Counted from the stretch's first letter, positions 10,757 to 20,868 are shown. The stretch is 64,000 nucleotides of DNA from Hemicordylus capensis (GCF_027244095.1 NC_069659.1:345642250-345706249), one strand, 5' to 3'. The notes: a model not told the origin generated them from the sequence alone. Program-made: numbers and translations.

Positions 10757-11761
10757 TTATGTTTTTCTCATTTTCCCTCTATTCATTATTAATGCAGCAC
10801 ACTTGTCTAGTCCAAACTCCATTGCTATATCGCTACTGAATATACGGACAGTGTTTAGCAGTGATTCAATTTCTGACTGGGACTTTCCATACAACTTCAG
10901 ATCGTCCATGTACAGCAGATGGTTGATTTGACTGGATGTTTTAGATGTTTGGTATCCGAGGCCTGTTTTGTTTAGTATTTGTGAAAGTGGGGTCATGGTG
11001 ATTACAAACAACAGAGGGGATAGTGTGTCCCCTTGGAAAAAGCCTCTTCTAATGCTAACCTGTCCAAGTGTCTCGCCATTGATTGTTAACTGTGTACTCC
11101 ACATGCTCATTGCTTTTTTAATTAATATCTGAATGTTTTTGCTGACACCAGTTGTTTCTAAACATTTTAGTATCCATGTGTGAGGCAATGAATAGAAGGC
11201 TTTCTTGTAGTCAATCCATGCAACACTTAGATTGGTTTTTCTTCTCTTGCAATTTTCTAAAATCATTTTGTCAATCAGCAGCTGATCTTTTGTGCCTCTG
11301 GTGTTCGGGCAATTTCCTTTCTGTTCAACTGGAAGCTGTTTGTTAGTTAATAAGTGTTGCATCACTTCATCTGCTATTATTCCAGTTAATAATTTCAATA
11401 TGGTTGGCAGGCAGGTGATCGGTCTATAATTACTTGGAACTGCACCTTTTGCTGGGTCTTTCATGATGAGATGAGTTTTCCCAGTTGTTAGCCATTGTTC
11501 AATATCACCTCCTTGCAAAATGTGATTGAACTGTTTTGATAGTTGTTTATGAAGGCTTGTTAGGTGTTTAAGCCAAAAGCCATGCAGTTCATCGTCACCT
11601 GGCGCAGTCCAATTTTTAATTTTCTTTGCTCTTTCACTTATTAATCCTGGTGTTATTATTAGATCTTGCATTTGTTGGTTACATTTTTTGACCTCTTTCA
11701 TCCAGCCTGCTTTTGTATTATAATCTATTGGATTGTCCCATAATTTCCCCCAGAATTGCAC
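10757..11761 (-). pseudogene. R4 reverse transcriptase domain (334-codon open stretch)
   Basis: RT motifs in order along the stretch: NWTAPGDDELHGFWLKHL, GKTHLIMKDPAKGAVPSNYRP, LPVEQKGN, motif A WIDYKKAF with its first aspartate intact, GFFQGDTLSPLLFVI (motif B), motif C YMDDLKLYG and FGLDKCAAL. All catalytic aspartates are present. The downstream residue normally D in KKAFDSLPH reads Y. The stretch overlaps the N-terminal frame near 11718-11761 in another phase, the mark of a frameshift there. Confidence 0.9.
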
Positions 11762-13022
11762 TGTTTCTTGCAGTTTCTCCTTCTATGCTTTGGTAGAAAC
11801 GTCTCTGATTCGACTGAAATTGGAGATTCTGCCTGTGTTGTGTAATTCTGGCTTCATATCTGCTAATCTTCTTTGACACTGCTGTTATTTGCTGCTTTTT
11901 TGTTTCCAGGACTTCTCTAATTCTCCTTGAATCTAGGTGGTATTTTTGGATCTGATACTGTTTGGTGTTTTCATTCTTCAGCTTCTTGTTGTTCATATCT
12001 TTCAATTTACTAGCATCTGATCTAAGCCTGGAGATTTTATTTTCTAATCGAATCTTCCATTTAGGTGATGTACTGCTTTCTTTTTTTACAGCTCCACTGA
12101 TCTTATATCCAAGCTCTTGTGTTGTTATTATTGCTGCACTGTACATTAGTTGGTTTGCTTCTTGCAAATTATTGGTTGTTATTTCTGCAAGTGCAGCATT
12201 GACATCTTTTAATGCCTGAGCAAGTTGTTTTTTGGCAACCATTTTTAGAGCTGGAAGTCGAACCCTGGTGGTTGTTTGGTTCATGTGCTCAGTTATTTTT
12301 TGCTTTAGTTCTTGTTGCTTTTCTGTTAAACGGCATTCGGGTTTTTGAGATGAAGGCAAAGGGGAGGTTGCCTGGTTTTGATTTTGAAACAGTTCAGCAA
12401 CAGTGGCATCCTCTATTTCCAACACCTCCTCCACCTGCGCCTGAGCAACTGCTTCAGTTGGTGGTAATTCTTCTTCCATATCTTGAGCCTGTGTTGCTCT
12501 TTGCAGTTCTTCCAGCTCAACTCCTGTGAATACTTTATTTCTTATTATGAATCTTCTCTGGTCTGCTAGCCTTTGTTCTGTTATTTCTGTATCTGGATGC
12601 TTCTCTTTCCAAATTTGGTACATCCTTTTTAAATAACCTCTTCTAGTTGGACTAGACTTGTAATAGCAGATCATTATTTCCTTGTTGGCATTTTTTGTAT
12701 ATTTTTTTCGGTTAAGCGATGTTTCTTCCAGTAACCTTGCAATCTCCAGCCCTGGTTTCTCAACTGAATCTCCTGAGTCCTGTTGCCCACTTGCCACCAG
12801 ATGTCCAGGAACTATAGCATCTGGCGCGGTCCTTGTTGACCCGGGCGACGACCGATCCGGTATAGATTTATTAAAGTTACATCTCACCATATTGTTGATG
12901 GGAGAGGCACTCTTTGTCTTGCTCCTCTGGTGAGACCTGTCCAGTATGGTTGGACCTCTGGCATAGCTCTCACCTTCATCAGAGCACACAAGCCCCACAA
13001 CCACGCCAAGGCAGTGCCTCAC
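11718..13022 (-). pseudogene. R4 N-terminal domain (434 codons open)
   Basis: The frame is open from a GTG at 13020-13022; the first in-frame ATG is at 12888-12890 (NNMVRCNF). It contains YYKSSPTRRGYLKRMYQIW and EQRLADQRRFIIRN, typical of the R4 N-terminus, then a glutamine/glutamate-rich linker and a lysine-rich, helix-prone region up to RRFYQSIEGE. The region upstream of the ATG is in frame and similar in composition, so the original start could be non-ATG or upstream, beyond the present edge. Confidence 0.8.
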
Positions 13023-13025
13023 TGG

Positions 13026-13083
13026 GGGTTGTTGTTATTGTTGTTGTTGTTGGGAGTTATTATTGTTGTTGTTGTTGTTATTA
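13026..13083 (+). repeat. (TTG/TTA)n microsatellite at the R4 5' end
   Basis: Degenerate trinucleotide tract (TTG with TTA units) reading (CAA/TAA)n on the R4 strand. Together with 9334-9373 it puts R4 inside a TAA-type microsatellite that is probably the tail of the retroposon at 13084-13172. Confidence 0.85.
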
Positions 13084-13172
13084 ATTCAATTTCTATACCA
13101 TCCTTCCAAAAATGGCTCAGGGTGGTTAACACAGAGAAACAAATGGCTCAGGGTGGTTAACACAGAGAAATA
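13084..13172 (-). mobile_element. 3' end of an L2/MIR-tailed retroposon
   Basis: Inverted, the sequence ends CCATTTTTGGAAGGATGGTA then TAGAAATTGAATTAATAA, the tail seen at 40425-40554. A 33-bp segment (atggctcagggtggttaacacag...) is duplicated in tandem. Probable duplications of ctaagttgaaa lie at about 9321-9332 and 13200-13211, suggesting this retroposon, later opened by R4, landed in the hAT shell. The element is a short fragment. Confidence 0.65.
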
Positions 13173-13494
13173 ATAAATAAATGACTACTTATACCATAGT
13201 TTAAGTTGAAAGTGGTAAAAAAACATTTTTACACATTTTTAAACACTTAGTTTAAGTTGAAAGTGGTAAAAACACATGCAGCACTTAGGCTTGCAATTAC
13301 TCCCACATATTCCCTGCACCTCACATTCCTTATTCGGGCAGTGGGATGTTGGCAACCCTACTCACCAGAGTGCAACCCTACTCACCAGAGTGCAACTTTG
13401 TCAAGGACCCCTTCAAACTCCTCCACGTTCTAATTCAATTTTATGTATTGCTGTGATGATTATATTTTTGTCATCTATTCTCCTCAGGGAGTTC

Positions 13495-13612
13495 AGCTGT
13501 TGCTGAACTACAATTTCCATCATCCCCAGCCACAGTTTATTGTCACTGGGAATGATGGGTGTTGTAGTTTAACAACAGCTGGAATGTCAAAGGTTGCTTA
13601 TCTCTGCCCTAG
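13495..13612. mobile_element. Short palindromic hAT-type MITE
   Basis: Two inverted arms, ctgaactacaatttccatcatcc and gatgggtgttgtagttTAACAA, surround a small centre, and the right end reads CAGGGCAGAGATAAGCAACC inverted. Members of the same family lie at 19668-19770, 44044-44126, 48990-49090 and 57980-58078. There is no coding capacity. The exact edges here are uncertain. Confidence 0.6.
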
Positions 13613-13619
13613 TTCATGA

Positions 13620-15351
13620 GGTATGATTAAAATGGGACACAAGCAGATGCAAAAAAGAATGACCCATTCTGCATTCTACCCCCTCAGTTTCATGTTCAAA
13701 ACATGCCCTCAGTGATGCATACAGCATTAGAATGCCACCATGGTCCCCATTGGGAAATCTTGCTATACTATCTTTGCACAAGCAGGAGAGCTGGCTCCAT
13801 TTATATTTGTGTATTTCAAGGTATTTCTATCCTGCCTCTCTGGGCCAAATAAATACTCAAAACATTTAACTAAGAGGTCCCTAGAATCACAATCTAAATG
13901 TTTGTTTCTTATTAATTGTTCTTTTTGTTTTAATTGTTCATTATGTTATGATTCTCATTATGTTTGTGAACTGCCTTGGATGGTTATTTTGTATAAAAGA
14001 AAGATGGGCTATATGTTTTCTTAATTAGATAAATAAACATTTATAGAATGACTCTTAGTTTTGCAAGGTGTGGAGGCCCTCAGCAAGGTGTGCATCACTC
14101 AGCAGCGATGGTGTCCAAACTGCGCAAACTTGTGCACATGGTTCTCAAGAACAAAACATTGCACAAACAGAGCTGCACAACAGTGTGTCCATTTTATGCT
14201 TGCACAACTGTGTTCTTGTGCAATTGCATGAATGTAATGTTCCTTCATGTGTGATGTTGCACAGTATGTCAGTTCCCCCCAATTCCCTTCTTTTTTTGTT
14301 GGGTGGGGGGAGAGAGAGAGAGAGAGATTTCTAAAAATACCTCAGAGGTTAAGGAAACTGTTAAATAGAATGGGTGGAAAATAAGATTTGGCTGTGTTTT
14401 TTTTTTTTTTTTAAGGAAGAGACTGAAAATACTGCACTGGTATGTAACCTCTCCAATTCACAAAGGACAAATAAGATCTTATTGATTCCAGGTGCAGCCT
14501 TGGAATTGGGCCCAGATACATGTTCATTCCTACCAACCATCAGAATGTGACCTTACAGATCAAGAGACTCATCGTCACACACACACACCAAACAATACAT
14601 ATCGGTAGCAAACATTTTCTTTTCAGCATATTAATAATTGTTGTCATTCATTCTTTGATCTTCCACCACAGTACAAAAAGCTAACTGAAGTTCAAGGCAT
14701 CCACATATACACACCTCAAAAACAGAGAAAGCAAAAATCTGAGCTGAAGATAAAAAGAATCTGATTTCCCATACTTCAAACAGCTAAGGGTTGATCTACA
14801 CATGCAGGTGAGTCATGTGGTACAAAGATCTGGCAAGTGTACATTTCAGTCTTCAGGTGAGGGGAGGGTTGCATGTTTGAATGTTCCTCCATATCAAAAT
14901 CTCCCTGTACCCAGAAAACTACCATGTCAGGGAGAAAGGGTTAACCTAGCCTTCTTCATGATGTGCCCACTTTCAACCAGCAGGGACGGTGTTGTTTTTA
15001 CATGGGAGAGCATGCAGACATGCATTTCCTACTCAGCATCTAAAGAGATGCAATGTCAGGTGATTCATCTGCACATATGGGTCAGCTCAGCTCTGAATCT
15101 AGAATGTAGACTCATAGCTTCCAATGGGTGAGGTATGTGGTGTAATTGATGGAAAGATGCAGGGTGGTCGTCACTGGATAGCTGTCACTGGAACAAGGCA
15201 GATACAAAATGATATTGAGGGTGAGACCTAGAAGATTCCTCCATGGTTGCCAGGCCAGGTAAAAGGTTGGAGAGAAGCAATAAACAAAAATCTGAGCTGG
15301 AACGGCTTCAGCTTCAAACACATTAAACCTCCCACAAATCATGCAACTAGG
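13620..15351. other. Mostly unrecognised DNA with an L2-like tail and low-complexity patches
   Basis: Bases 13820-14037 resemble an L2-type 3' region (ttgtttgtgaactgccttgga..aataaac), plus strand. 14080-14275 holds the TTGCACAA / TTGTGCAA motifs and ends cacagtatgtcag, resembling the ends of the foldback MITEs at 26653 and 33923. There is a GA run at 14310-14328, a T run at 14397-14414 and a short CA run near 14576. No exon-like frame was recognised. Confidence 0.45.
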
Positions 15352-15689
15352 CAGGGGTGGCCTTCCATGAAGCAAAGTGAGGTGGTCTCCTCAGGCACAG
15401 GTGGGAGGAGGTCAAGAGAGTGGCAAGGGCCAGCTCCCTGCAATCATGGCTGCCACTCCACAGTCCTCACCACCACCTGCTTCTGTTCCCCTTCTCACCC
15501 TACTGGGACGTGCCCTTCATTCCCAATCTCACCCCAATGGGGCAAACCTCTTCTTTCCCCTCTTCCCTTGTGCCACCACTGCCTGGGGTGCATAATCTGA
15601 AAGTGCTCAAGTGACGTCACTGCTGCCTGAGCAGCATGGCCTGAGATGGCTGACCACCAGGTGCGCAAAATGTCCTGGGCCGCCCCCAG
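15352..15689. mobile_element. hAT-type MITE (CAGGGGTGGCC ends)
   Basis: Starts CAGGGGTGGCC and ends GGCCGCCCCCAG. The inner gaggtggtctcctcaggca and caaaatgtcctgggc blocks match the element at 18742-19066. I do not see a clean 8-bp flanking duplication here, so the borders are approximate. It has no transposase. Confidence 0.5.
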
Positions 15690-16918
15690 GAAGACTCTTG
15701 GAGCAAGCTCCTCCACTTTATGAGGTGGACCTTCTCAACCAGGTGTGGGCAGTAATGCTGATAGATTGATATAGAACTGATCATCTTTGCCCTCCTTCCA
15801 TTAATCATTACCCACTGTGATGGAGCTCTGAGCACTCTTTGCTTTGCATGTAAAGTTCCAGCACCGGTGGATTTTCCTGTTGCTCCCATGAAGGCATCAG
15901 CTCCAGACACATCTCCCTTTTTGTGCTCATGAAACTAGCTCTCCCTCTCAAAGTGAATGGGGAAGCCCTTGCAAACAGATTTGCTGTCAGGCTTGGAGGA
16001 CTCAGATCTGAGTTTCTGTGCCTCCCTTTTGAGCAGCACTGAGTCACTCTGTTCACAAACCTGCCATTGGTAGACGCTGCTGCTCTCCTCCTCTCTCTCC
16101 TTTAGCTGCTGTCAGGACCAACCACCTTTGCCTCTTGACACAAACCCTGACAACAGCACTATCTGAAAGATTCAGCATGTAGACACCTGCTGCCTTTCAG
16201 CCTTCCCGTTAAACACCTGTTATAGGGCTGGGGCCCCTGCTTTCAATTTCTCACTCAAAGATCTTGAGTTTAGCTTCAGGGGATAAGTGCCGTAATTGAA
16301 GACCACTAATTTGGAGAAGTCTGATCTTGCCAGGTTGGAGTTCCGACTGTGCCGCATTTAAGGGCAGAGAGAGACATCCCCACCCAGTTATGCAGCCTGG
16401 AGCCTTCGCCTTTTGCCCCCTCTTGCCTTTGACAAAGGATCTCCCAGGTAGCTGACAAGACTCCCCCCCCCCTTCAATTTCAGACCTTCAAAAGGCAGCT
16501 CTTGCCAGCAGCTCACTAATTTAATATTTCCCTGCGCAGACAAGTATGACCGTCCGTGGCAAACCCTTTCGTCTGCATTTTATTCCTCTTCAGCGGAATA
16601 GGCTTGGCAGTATAGTCAGAACTCTGGAGGGCCAAATTTGACCAACTCTGGGCTCTTTCTTACTATCCTGGGATCAATGGGTCAAACTAGGTATGGCATT
16701 AAAGGTGTTGTTGTTATGTTACGATGTCAGCAAGGCAATTCTAAGTGAATTGATTCTAAGGGCAACAGCAACAGACCTGTCTTTCTAAATTCAGTTCTGC
16801 CCCAAGTACTTAAGTCACAAAGCTAGGGGTATATTTATTTGATTCATGCTGATGTAAACAATAAAGAGTCCTGGAGATGATCTCCCCTGTCTTTTTATCT
16901 GGAATTTGGTTTTTATAT
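15690..16918. other. No recognised feature
   Basis: About 1.2 kb of apparently single-copy DNA. A C-run lies at about 16464. No RNA gene, exon or repeat family was recognised. Confidence 0.4.
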
Positions 16919-17256
16919 TGGTCGCATTCACATGTAACGCAGAACCATGGGTCCAATGGACCTGCAGTTCTGTTCCCCACCCACCCCCGCTCTGCTGTCT
17001 GAATTTGGTTGTAATGGAGAGCACTCTCTCTGCAGTCAGCGAGACATTCAGAGGCAACGCAGGCTGAATTGGACCTCGGGTTGGGGTGATGAAACTCACT
17101 ACAACCCGAGGGTTCAAACTGGAGCTCCTGGGAGGAAACCTCAGGTTGCTCACATCGCAGAACTGGAGCTGCACGAATTCAGATGTACAGTAATGGTAGA
17201 ATAACCTCTGGCCCCATTAACTTTGGTTTCTCTGCATTATGTGCGAATGTGGCCAA
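16919..17256. mobile_element. Foldback MITE with degenerate inverted ends
   Basis: The left end tggtcgcattcacatgtaac pairs with the inverted right end ttggccacattcgcacataa, and both continue gcagar-aacca. An inner inverted pair (cctcgggttg at 17077 and caacccgaggg at 17103) adds a second stem. Non-coding; the family is not identified further. Confidence 0.6.
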
Positions 17257-18560
17257 TGTCTTTCTGCAAATTTTTGTTATTGTATTTTATTATATGTTCA
17301 GTCATTATATGTTTAGTCACCTTGAGTGTGTTGAAAAGGTAGGGTATAGATATTTTAAATAAATACATGTAGGGATCAGCATCTTTCACATGCTCTGTTT
17401 GCTCTTCAGATTGGACTTCCTTGCTTTCTGTGTGATTGGGACAGACCCACAATTTGAAACACATGTCTTGTTGAGGTCTTACTGAACATGTGACTGCACA
17501 AAGCAAACCTGCTTCTCAACAGAGCCTTAGGGACCACCAGTGCTTTCTCTGCCACATGCTTTGCCTTCCTTTAGGGCTATCAGTATGTTCCGCCCTGAGG
17601 GTTGATGCCGCCAGGCTCTGTTAGAGCAACATTCTATATTGAGAAGGACTCTATCAAGAGAGGTTTGTTAAGCACGGCTGCTGTCTGACTTTTTGTCAGC
17701 AAGCAAGGAACAGGCGAAGGATCTCTGGACACAAAGAGAGGTTTAAGTTGCCTTTATTAGAATCCCTAGCTGTGTCAAATCTTTTGATTCCATTTTGTCA
17801 ACTCCACATCTATGGGGATTTTTTCCCTTCCTCCTCTGGCCTGCCCTGGTTTCCCTGACCTGCTGAATTTTCCCAACTCATTTATCTTCCCATTTCCGTT
17901 CTGTTGCACTTGTTAGTTTTAGGATGTTCCATTATTTCCATGTTTGAACAGTTTAAAAAAACGCTAACAGGGCTGCCTGACTTTCAAAGCCATCCAAAGA
18001 AAATTATCTCTTTGTGTGTCCATTTGCATACAAAATATAACTCCATTTCATTTTAAAAGCAATACTGTTTTTTTAAATGACCTACATTTCATTTGGGGCT
18101 AGGCCTTATTACATGCTGTTTAACTTTGTGGGAAGATAGAGCTTCTCTTGGTGGAGTACAAATTAGTTTTGAGAAAGGGGGGGAAACATGTTCCCAACAT
18201 TTCGAGCCTCAAAACTGACGGCTAATTGTTCCCACCAAATTTTCAATTGTCTCCTACGATTAGATGAGGTAATCATTTGCAGAGATCTGTTATGTTTTTC
18301 CCCCCTCAAGTTTTTCTTCTTACAAGATAATTGAACCCTTGCAGGCTGTTACGTGACTCAGAGAGAAGTAAAAATAAATGGCATCTTATAGGTTTATAAA
18401 ATAATTGCCATTTTAGAGAAAGCATCTTAACACTACCCTGCAGTAAGAGAAGTGAATCAAAGGCAGGGCAGGAGGGAGACTTGCAGCCATCTAAGGTGGA
18501 TTTGGTCAGGATCAGAAATGGATCACTATGACTTTGCCATTTGAAAATGTGGATTTCATA
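17257..18560. other. Single-copy-looking AT-rich DNA with a short L2-like tail
   Basis: Bases 17275-17370 resemble an L2-type 3' tail (cacctt gagtgtgttgaaaagg..aataaatac). From about 17940 to 18440 I see no repeat-family hallmark, a balanced AT-rich composition and no open frame with recognisable motifs. That makes it one of the better places to look for a conserved non-coding element. Confidence 0.4.
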
Positions 18561-18570
18561 ATGTGAAATG

Positions 18571-18741
18571 AGGGGTCATTGCTTAGTGGCAGCACGCAGG
18601 CTTTGTATAGCCAAAGTCCCTTCCAGGCTCAAATCCTGGAATGTCTGCTTAAACATATCTCAGGGGGTGGGGCATAGAAATTCTCCTGCCCGGGATCCTG
18701 GAGAGCTTCTGGAAGTGAGGATGGACAATACTGAGCTAAGT
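18571..18741 (+). mobile_element. tRNA-derived SINE, cut by a hAT MITE
   Basis: A tRNA-like head is visible: A-box-like TTAGTGGCAGCACGCAGG and B-box-like AGGCTCAAATCCTGG. A body (GATCCTGGAGAGC..GACAATACTGAGCTA) follows, shared with the lower half of the 5S-headed SINEs. It stops at 18741, where the MITE begins. The last eight bases (agctaagt) are duplicated on the other side of the MITE. Confidence 0.7.
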
Positions 18742-19066
18742 CAGGGATGGTCCTCCCATGAGGCAAGGTGAGGCAGGTGGCAGATTCTTGGGGAGTCAGC
18801 AGGGTGGCAAGATGACCCCCCTCCACCACCACTGGAACAGCTCTTCGGGACCAATCGGATCCTTGCAATCTTTGCAATCAAAGGTTGTAAGAGGCATGAG
18901 GAGAGAAGAGGGGGCTGCTGGCAACCTCCCCTCCTCCCTGCCCCCTACCACCTTCAAAGCTTGCAAGGGTCAGTTTTGAAAGGGGACAGGGCCCCCACCA
19001 AAGACATGGGGCAAGGAGGAGTTTAGTGCCTCACCATAGGCACTGCAATACCTTGGGCCAGCCTTG
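18742..19066. mobile_element. hAT-type MITE with 8-bp target duplication
   Basis: Starts CAGGGATGG and its inverted right end reads CAAGGCTGGCCCAAGG. The flanks are agctaagt (18734-18741) and agctcagt (19067-19074), 7 of 8 identical, the length expected for hAT. It interrupts a tRNA-type SINE. It contains the typical gaggcaaggtgaggcag / tgcctcaccataggca inverted blocks. No coding capacity. Confidence 0.8.
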
Positions 19067-19238
19067 AGCTCAGTGGCCCCTGGGGGCCCCAAAATCCTCT
19101 TTAGTCAGTCCCAGGTGGTGGGGTCACCCAGTGGAGCATGATGATTCTTAATTTGCAGGGGAGAGGTGGCCTCCAAAGGCCTTTAGGTCCAGGCTCCAAA
19201 ACTACCTAGGTGCATCTCTGTCTGTAGAAGAAGAGGGA

Positions 19239-19539
19239 GGAGAGCTGGCCTTGTGATAGCAAGCATGAATTGTCCCCTTTGCTAAGCAAGGTCCACCATG
19301 GTTTGCATTTTAATGAGAGACTATGTGTTAGCACTGGAGGATATTCCCCTCAGGGGATGGGCCACTCTGGGAAGAGCAGAAGGTCCCAAGTTCCCTCCCT
19401 GGAAGCATCTCCAAGATTGGGCTGAGAGAGACTCCTGCCGGCCTGCAACCTTGGAGAAGCTGCTTCCAGTCTGTGTAGACAACGTTGAGCTTGATGAACC
19501 AAGGGTCTGACATGGTATAAGGCAACTCCCTATGTTCCA
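19239..19539 (+). mobile_element. Composite 5S/tRNA SINE, near full length
   Basis: GAGAGCTGGCCTTGTG head, 5S-like GCTAAGCAAGGTC and ATGAGAGAC, body ATCTCCAAGATTGGGCTGAG, tail AGCTTGATGAACC...CTGACATGGTATAAGG and TATGTTCC terminus. Same order as the copies at 39706 and 26144. A moderate number of substitutions suggests middle age. Confidence 0.85.
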
Positions 19540-19667
19540 AAGACAGTTCCTTATTGCAACATGAGCATTCGTCGTGAATGCTTGCACACAGTTGCTAGAA
19601 TGAAGATGGGACTCTTGGGAGCCCTTCTAAAAACTGCATCCATCTTTGGTGGCCATGGGGAAATGTC

Positions 19668-19770
19668 AACAGATGTTGTTGACTACAACTCCCATCACCC
19701 CTAAGCCAAAGGCTACTGTAGCTGGGGATGATGGAAGTAGTAGTCAACAACACCTGGGAGTCCCTGATAC
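19668..19770. mobile_element. Short palindromic hAT-type MITE
   Basis: Inverted arms gttgttgactacaactccca and the complementary tagtagtcaacaac flank a centre with agctggggatgatgg. Same family as 13495-13612. Confidence 0.6.
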
Positions 19771-20085
19771 AGAGAACAATACACTCAGCTGCTTCAGCAT
19801 AAAGCAAACTGGACACATTCTCCTATCTAATGCATAACCTGGCTTCGAGCACACCACCCCAATGGCTGTTTTCAAGTTTTCGCATTGCACACCAGAAGCT
19901 TGATCCTGTGCATGTGGTAGGCAGTCTAGGCCCATGTCTCCTCACTGTGCTCTGTAGTGGCAGGGAGCCAACACCACCATGGCTTTCTCCCACAGCTACT
20001 ATGTGTTACAGCCACTTAAAAATGGGGCAGCCCAATGAAGTGTCTCTTCCTCTTTGCACCTTTAAGAAGGACTTTTATAAAGGGA

Positions 20086-20633
20086 CAAGTTAATTTTAGC
20101 CCGTTGAATAACGGGCGCTAGGAAGGGAAGGGGCCCATATTCGCCCTCCTGCCCGGCTCCGTCGCCGCCAGGCCTCGGCCAGCTTCCCCCACCGCTTCTC
20201 CCCCCTGCCCGGTTTCAGGCCCCAAATTCTCCCTCCCGGCTCCAGCGCGGCAGCGGAGCCTTGGCCGGCTTCCCCCGCCGCGTTTTTCCCCCTCATTCAG
20301 CGGCTGGGCGGACTCTGGGGGCGCCGCTGCCGGCCTCCGTGACCGGGCCGGGCCATTCGCAGTCGGCTCTGTGCCGCCGGCCGCCGCCGGCCTCCGTGCC
20401 GCCACTGGCCTCTGCTCCGTCTTTTTTGGCCGAGGCGGCGGCTCCGCCGCCGCCTCGGCCAGTTTACCCCGCCGCCACACACCCGGCCTTTTCGGGGCAG
20501 CCACTTCTGGCCGCCCAAGATGGCCACCAGTTGTGTCTCCCTTGCACTGTTCTGGGCATGCGTACAGGCCAGGGAGGCACAAACACACGCCTTGGTGTCC
20601 ACGGACGGACACCAAGGCTTTTATTATAGAGGA
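20086..20633 (-). mobile_element. Non-autonomous Helitron (548 bp, GC-rich)
   Basis: On the minus strand the element begins (A)TCCTCTATAATAAAAGCC, a Helitron-like TC start. It ends with a 7-bp hairpin (gcccgtt/aacgggc, 20099-20116), a 9-nt spacer, CTTG (one change from the canonical CTAG) and a T. A perfect 12-bp inverted repeat with a 6-nt loop lies close to the 5' end (20589-20618). The interior is CpG- and GC-rich and holds a 14-bp-arm palindrome at 20428-20460. There is no Rep or helicase frame, and long open frames inside are by-products of GC-richness. Confidence 0.7.
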
Positions 20634-20868
20634 TTCCTCTTGCAAAGGAGGAACCCATCTGCAGTGAAGACAAATGGCTCCAGATTTCACTAGCCAAGAA
20701 AACTGATTTAGGGTGGGCCTTTATTTGCATGAACATAAGAACATAAGAACAGCCCTGCTGGACCAGGCCCAAGGCCCATCCAGTCCAGCATCCTGTTTCG
20801 CACAGTGGCCCACCAGATGCCACTGGAAGCCACAGGCAGAAGTTGAAAGCGTGCCCTCTCTCCTGCCA

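Larger units (their letters stand above)
9374..13025 (-). mobile_element. R4/Dong-clade LINE, nearly full length (~3.65 kb)
   Basis: A single long R4-type protein is recognisable across the element. The N-terminal domain holds YYKSSPTRRGYLKRMYQIW and TEQRLADQ. The RT holds NWTAPGDDELHGFW, SNYRPITCLPT, WIDYKKAF, GFFQGDTLSPLLF and YMDDLKLYGKS. A C-terminal CCHC knuckle and a restriction-like endonuclease follow. This layout (one ORF, RLE-type endonuclease after the RT) separates R4 from CR1/L2. The frame is broken at several places, near 11750, 10700-10757 and 10190, so the copy is dead but recent enough to read easily. TAA/CAA-type microsatellites lie at both ends. Confidence 0.9.
4329..13360. 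mobile_element. hAT-like DNA element shell, non-autonomous, stuffed with later insertions
   Basis: The left end reads TAGGGTTACCAACA and the right end, inverted, reads TAGGGTTGCCAACA: 13 of 14 bases match. The flanks are ttcaccag (4321-4328) and ctcaccag (13361-13368), an 8-bp duplication with one mismatch as expected for hAT. Removing the Penelope-like element (5105-9087 plus one 44-bp repeat) and the retroposon+R4 block (about 9333-13198) leaves roughly 1.1 kb with no transposase frame. Bases 4740-5104 and 9132-9332 are the internal sequence. Alternatively these inner pieces are yet another repeat nested within the shell. The match of ends and TSDs across 9 kb is the main evidence. Confidence 0.55.

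Noticed and set aside
11962-12933. Plus-strand open frames of 83-105 codons
   Set aside because: They are antisense to the R4 N-terminal frame.
15352-15689. 8-bp TSD for this hAT-type MITE
   Set aside because: The flanking octamers caactagg and gaagactc do not match, so I give the borders as approximate only.
19298-19510. Possible functional 5S rRNA gene
   Set aside because: Only the internal promoter region is similar; the rest is SINE body and tail, and many copies exist.
20118-20690. 190-codon frame and neighbours in GC-rich DNA
   Set aside because: Stop codons are rare in GC-rich sequence; the frame lies across a Helitron and its border and has no domain motif.
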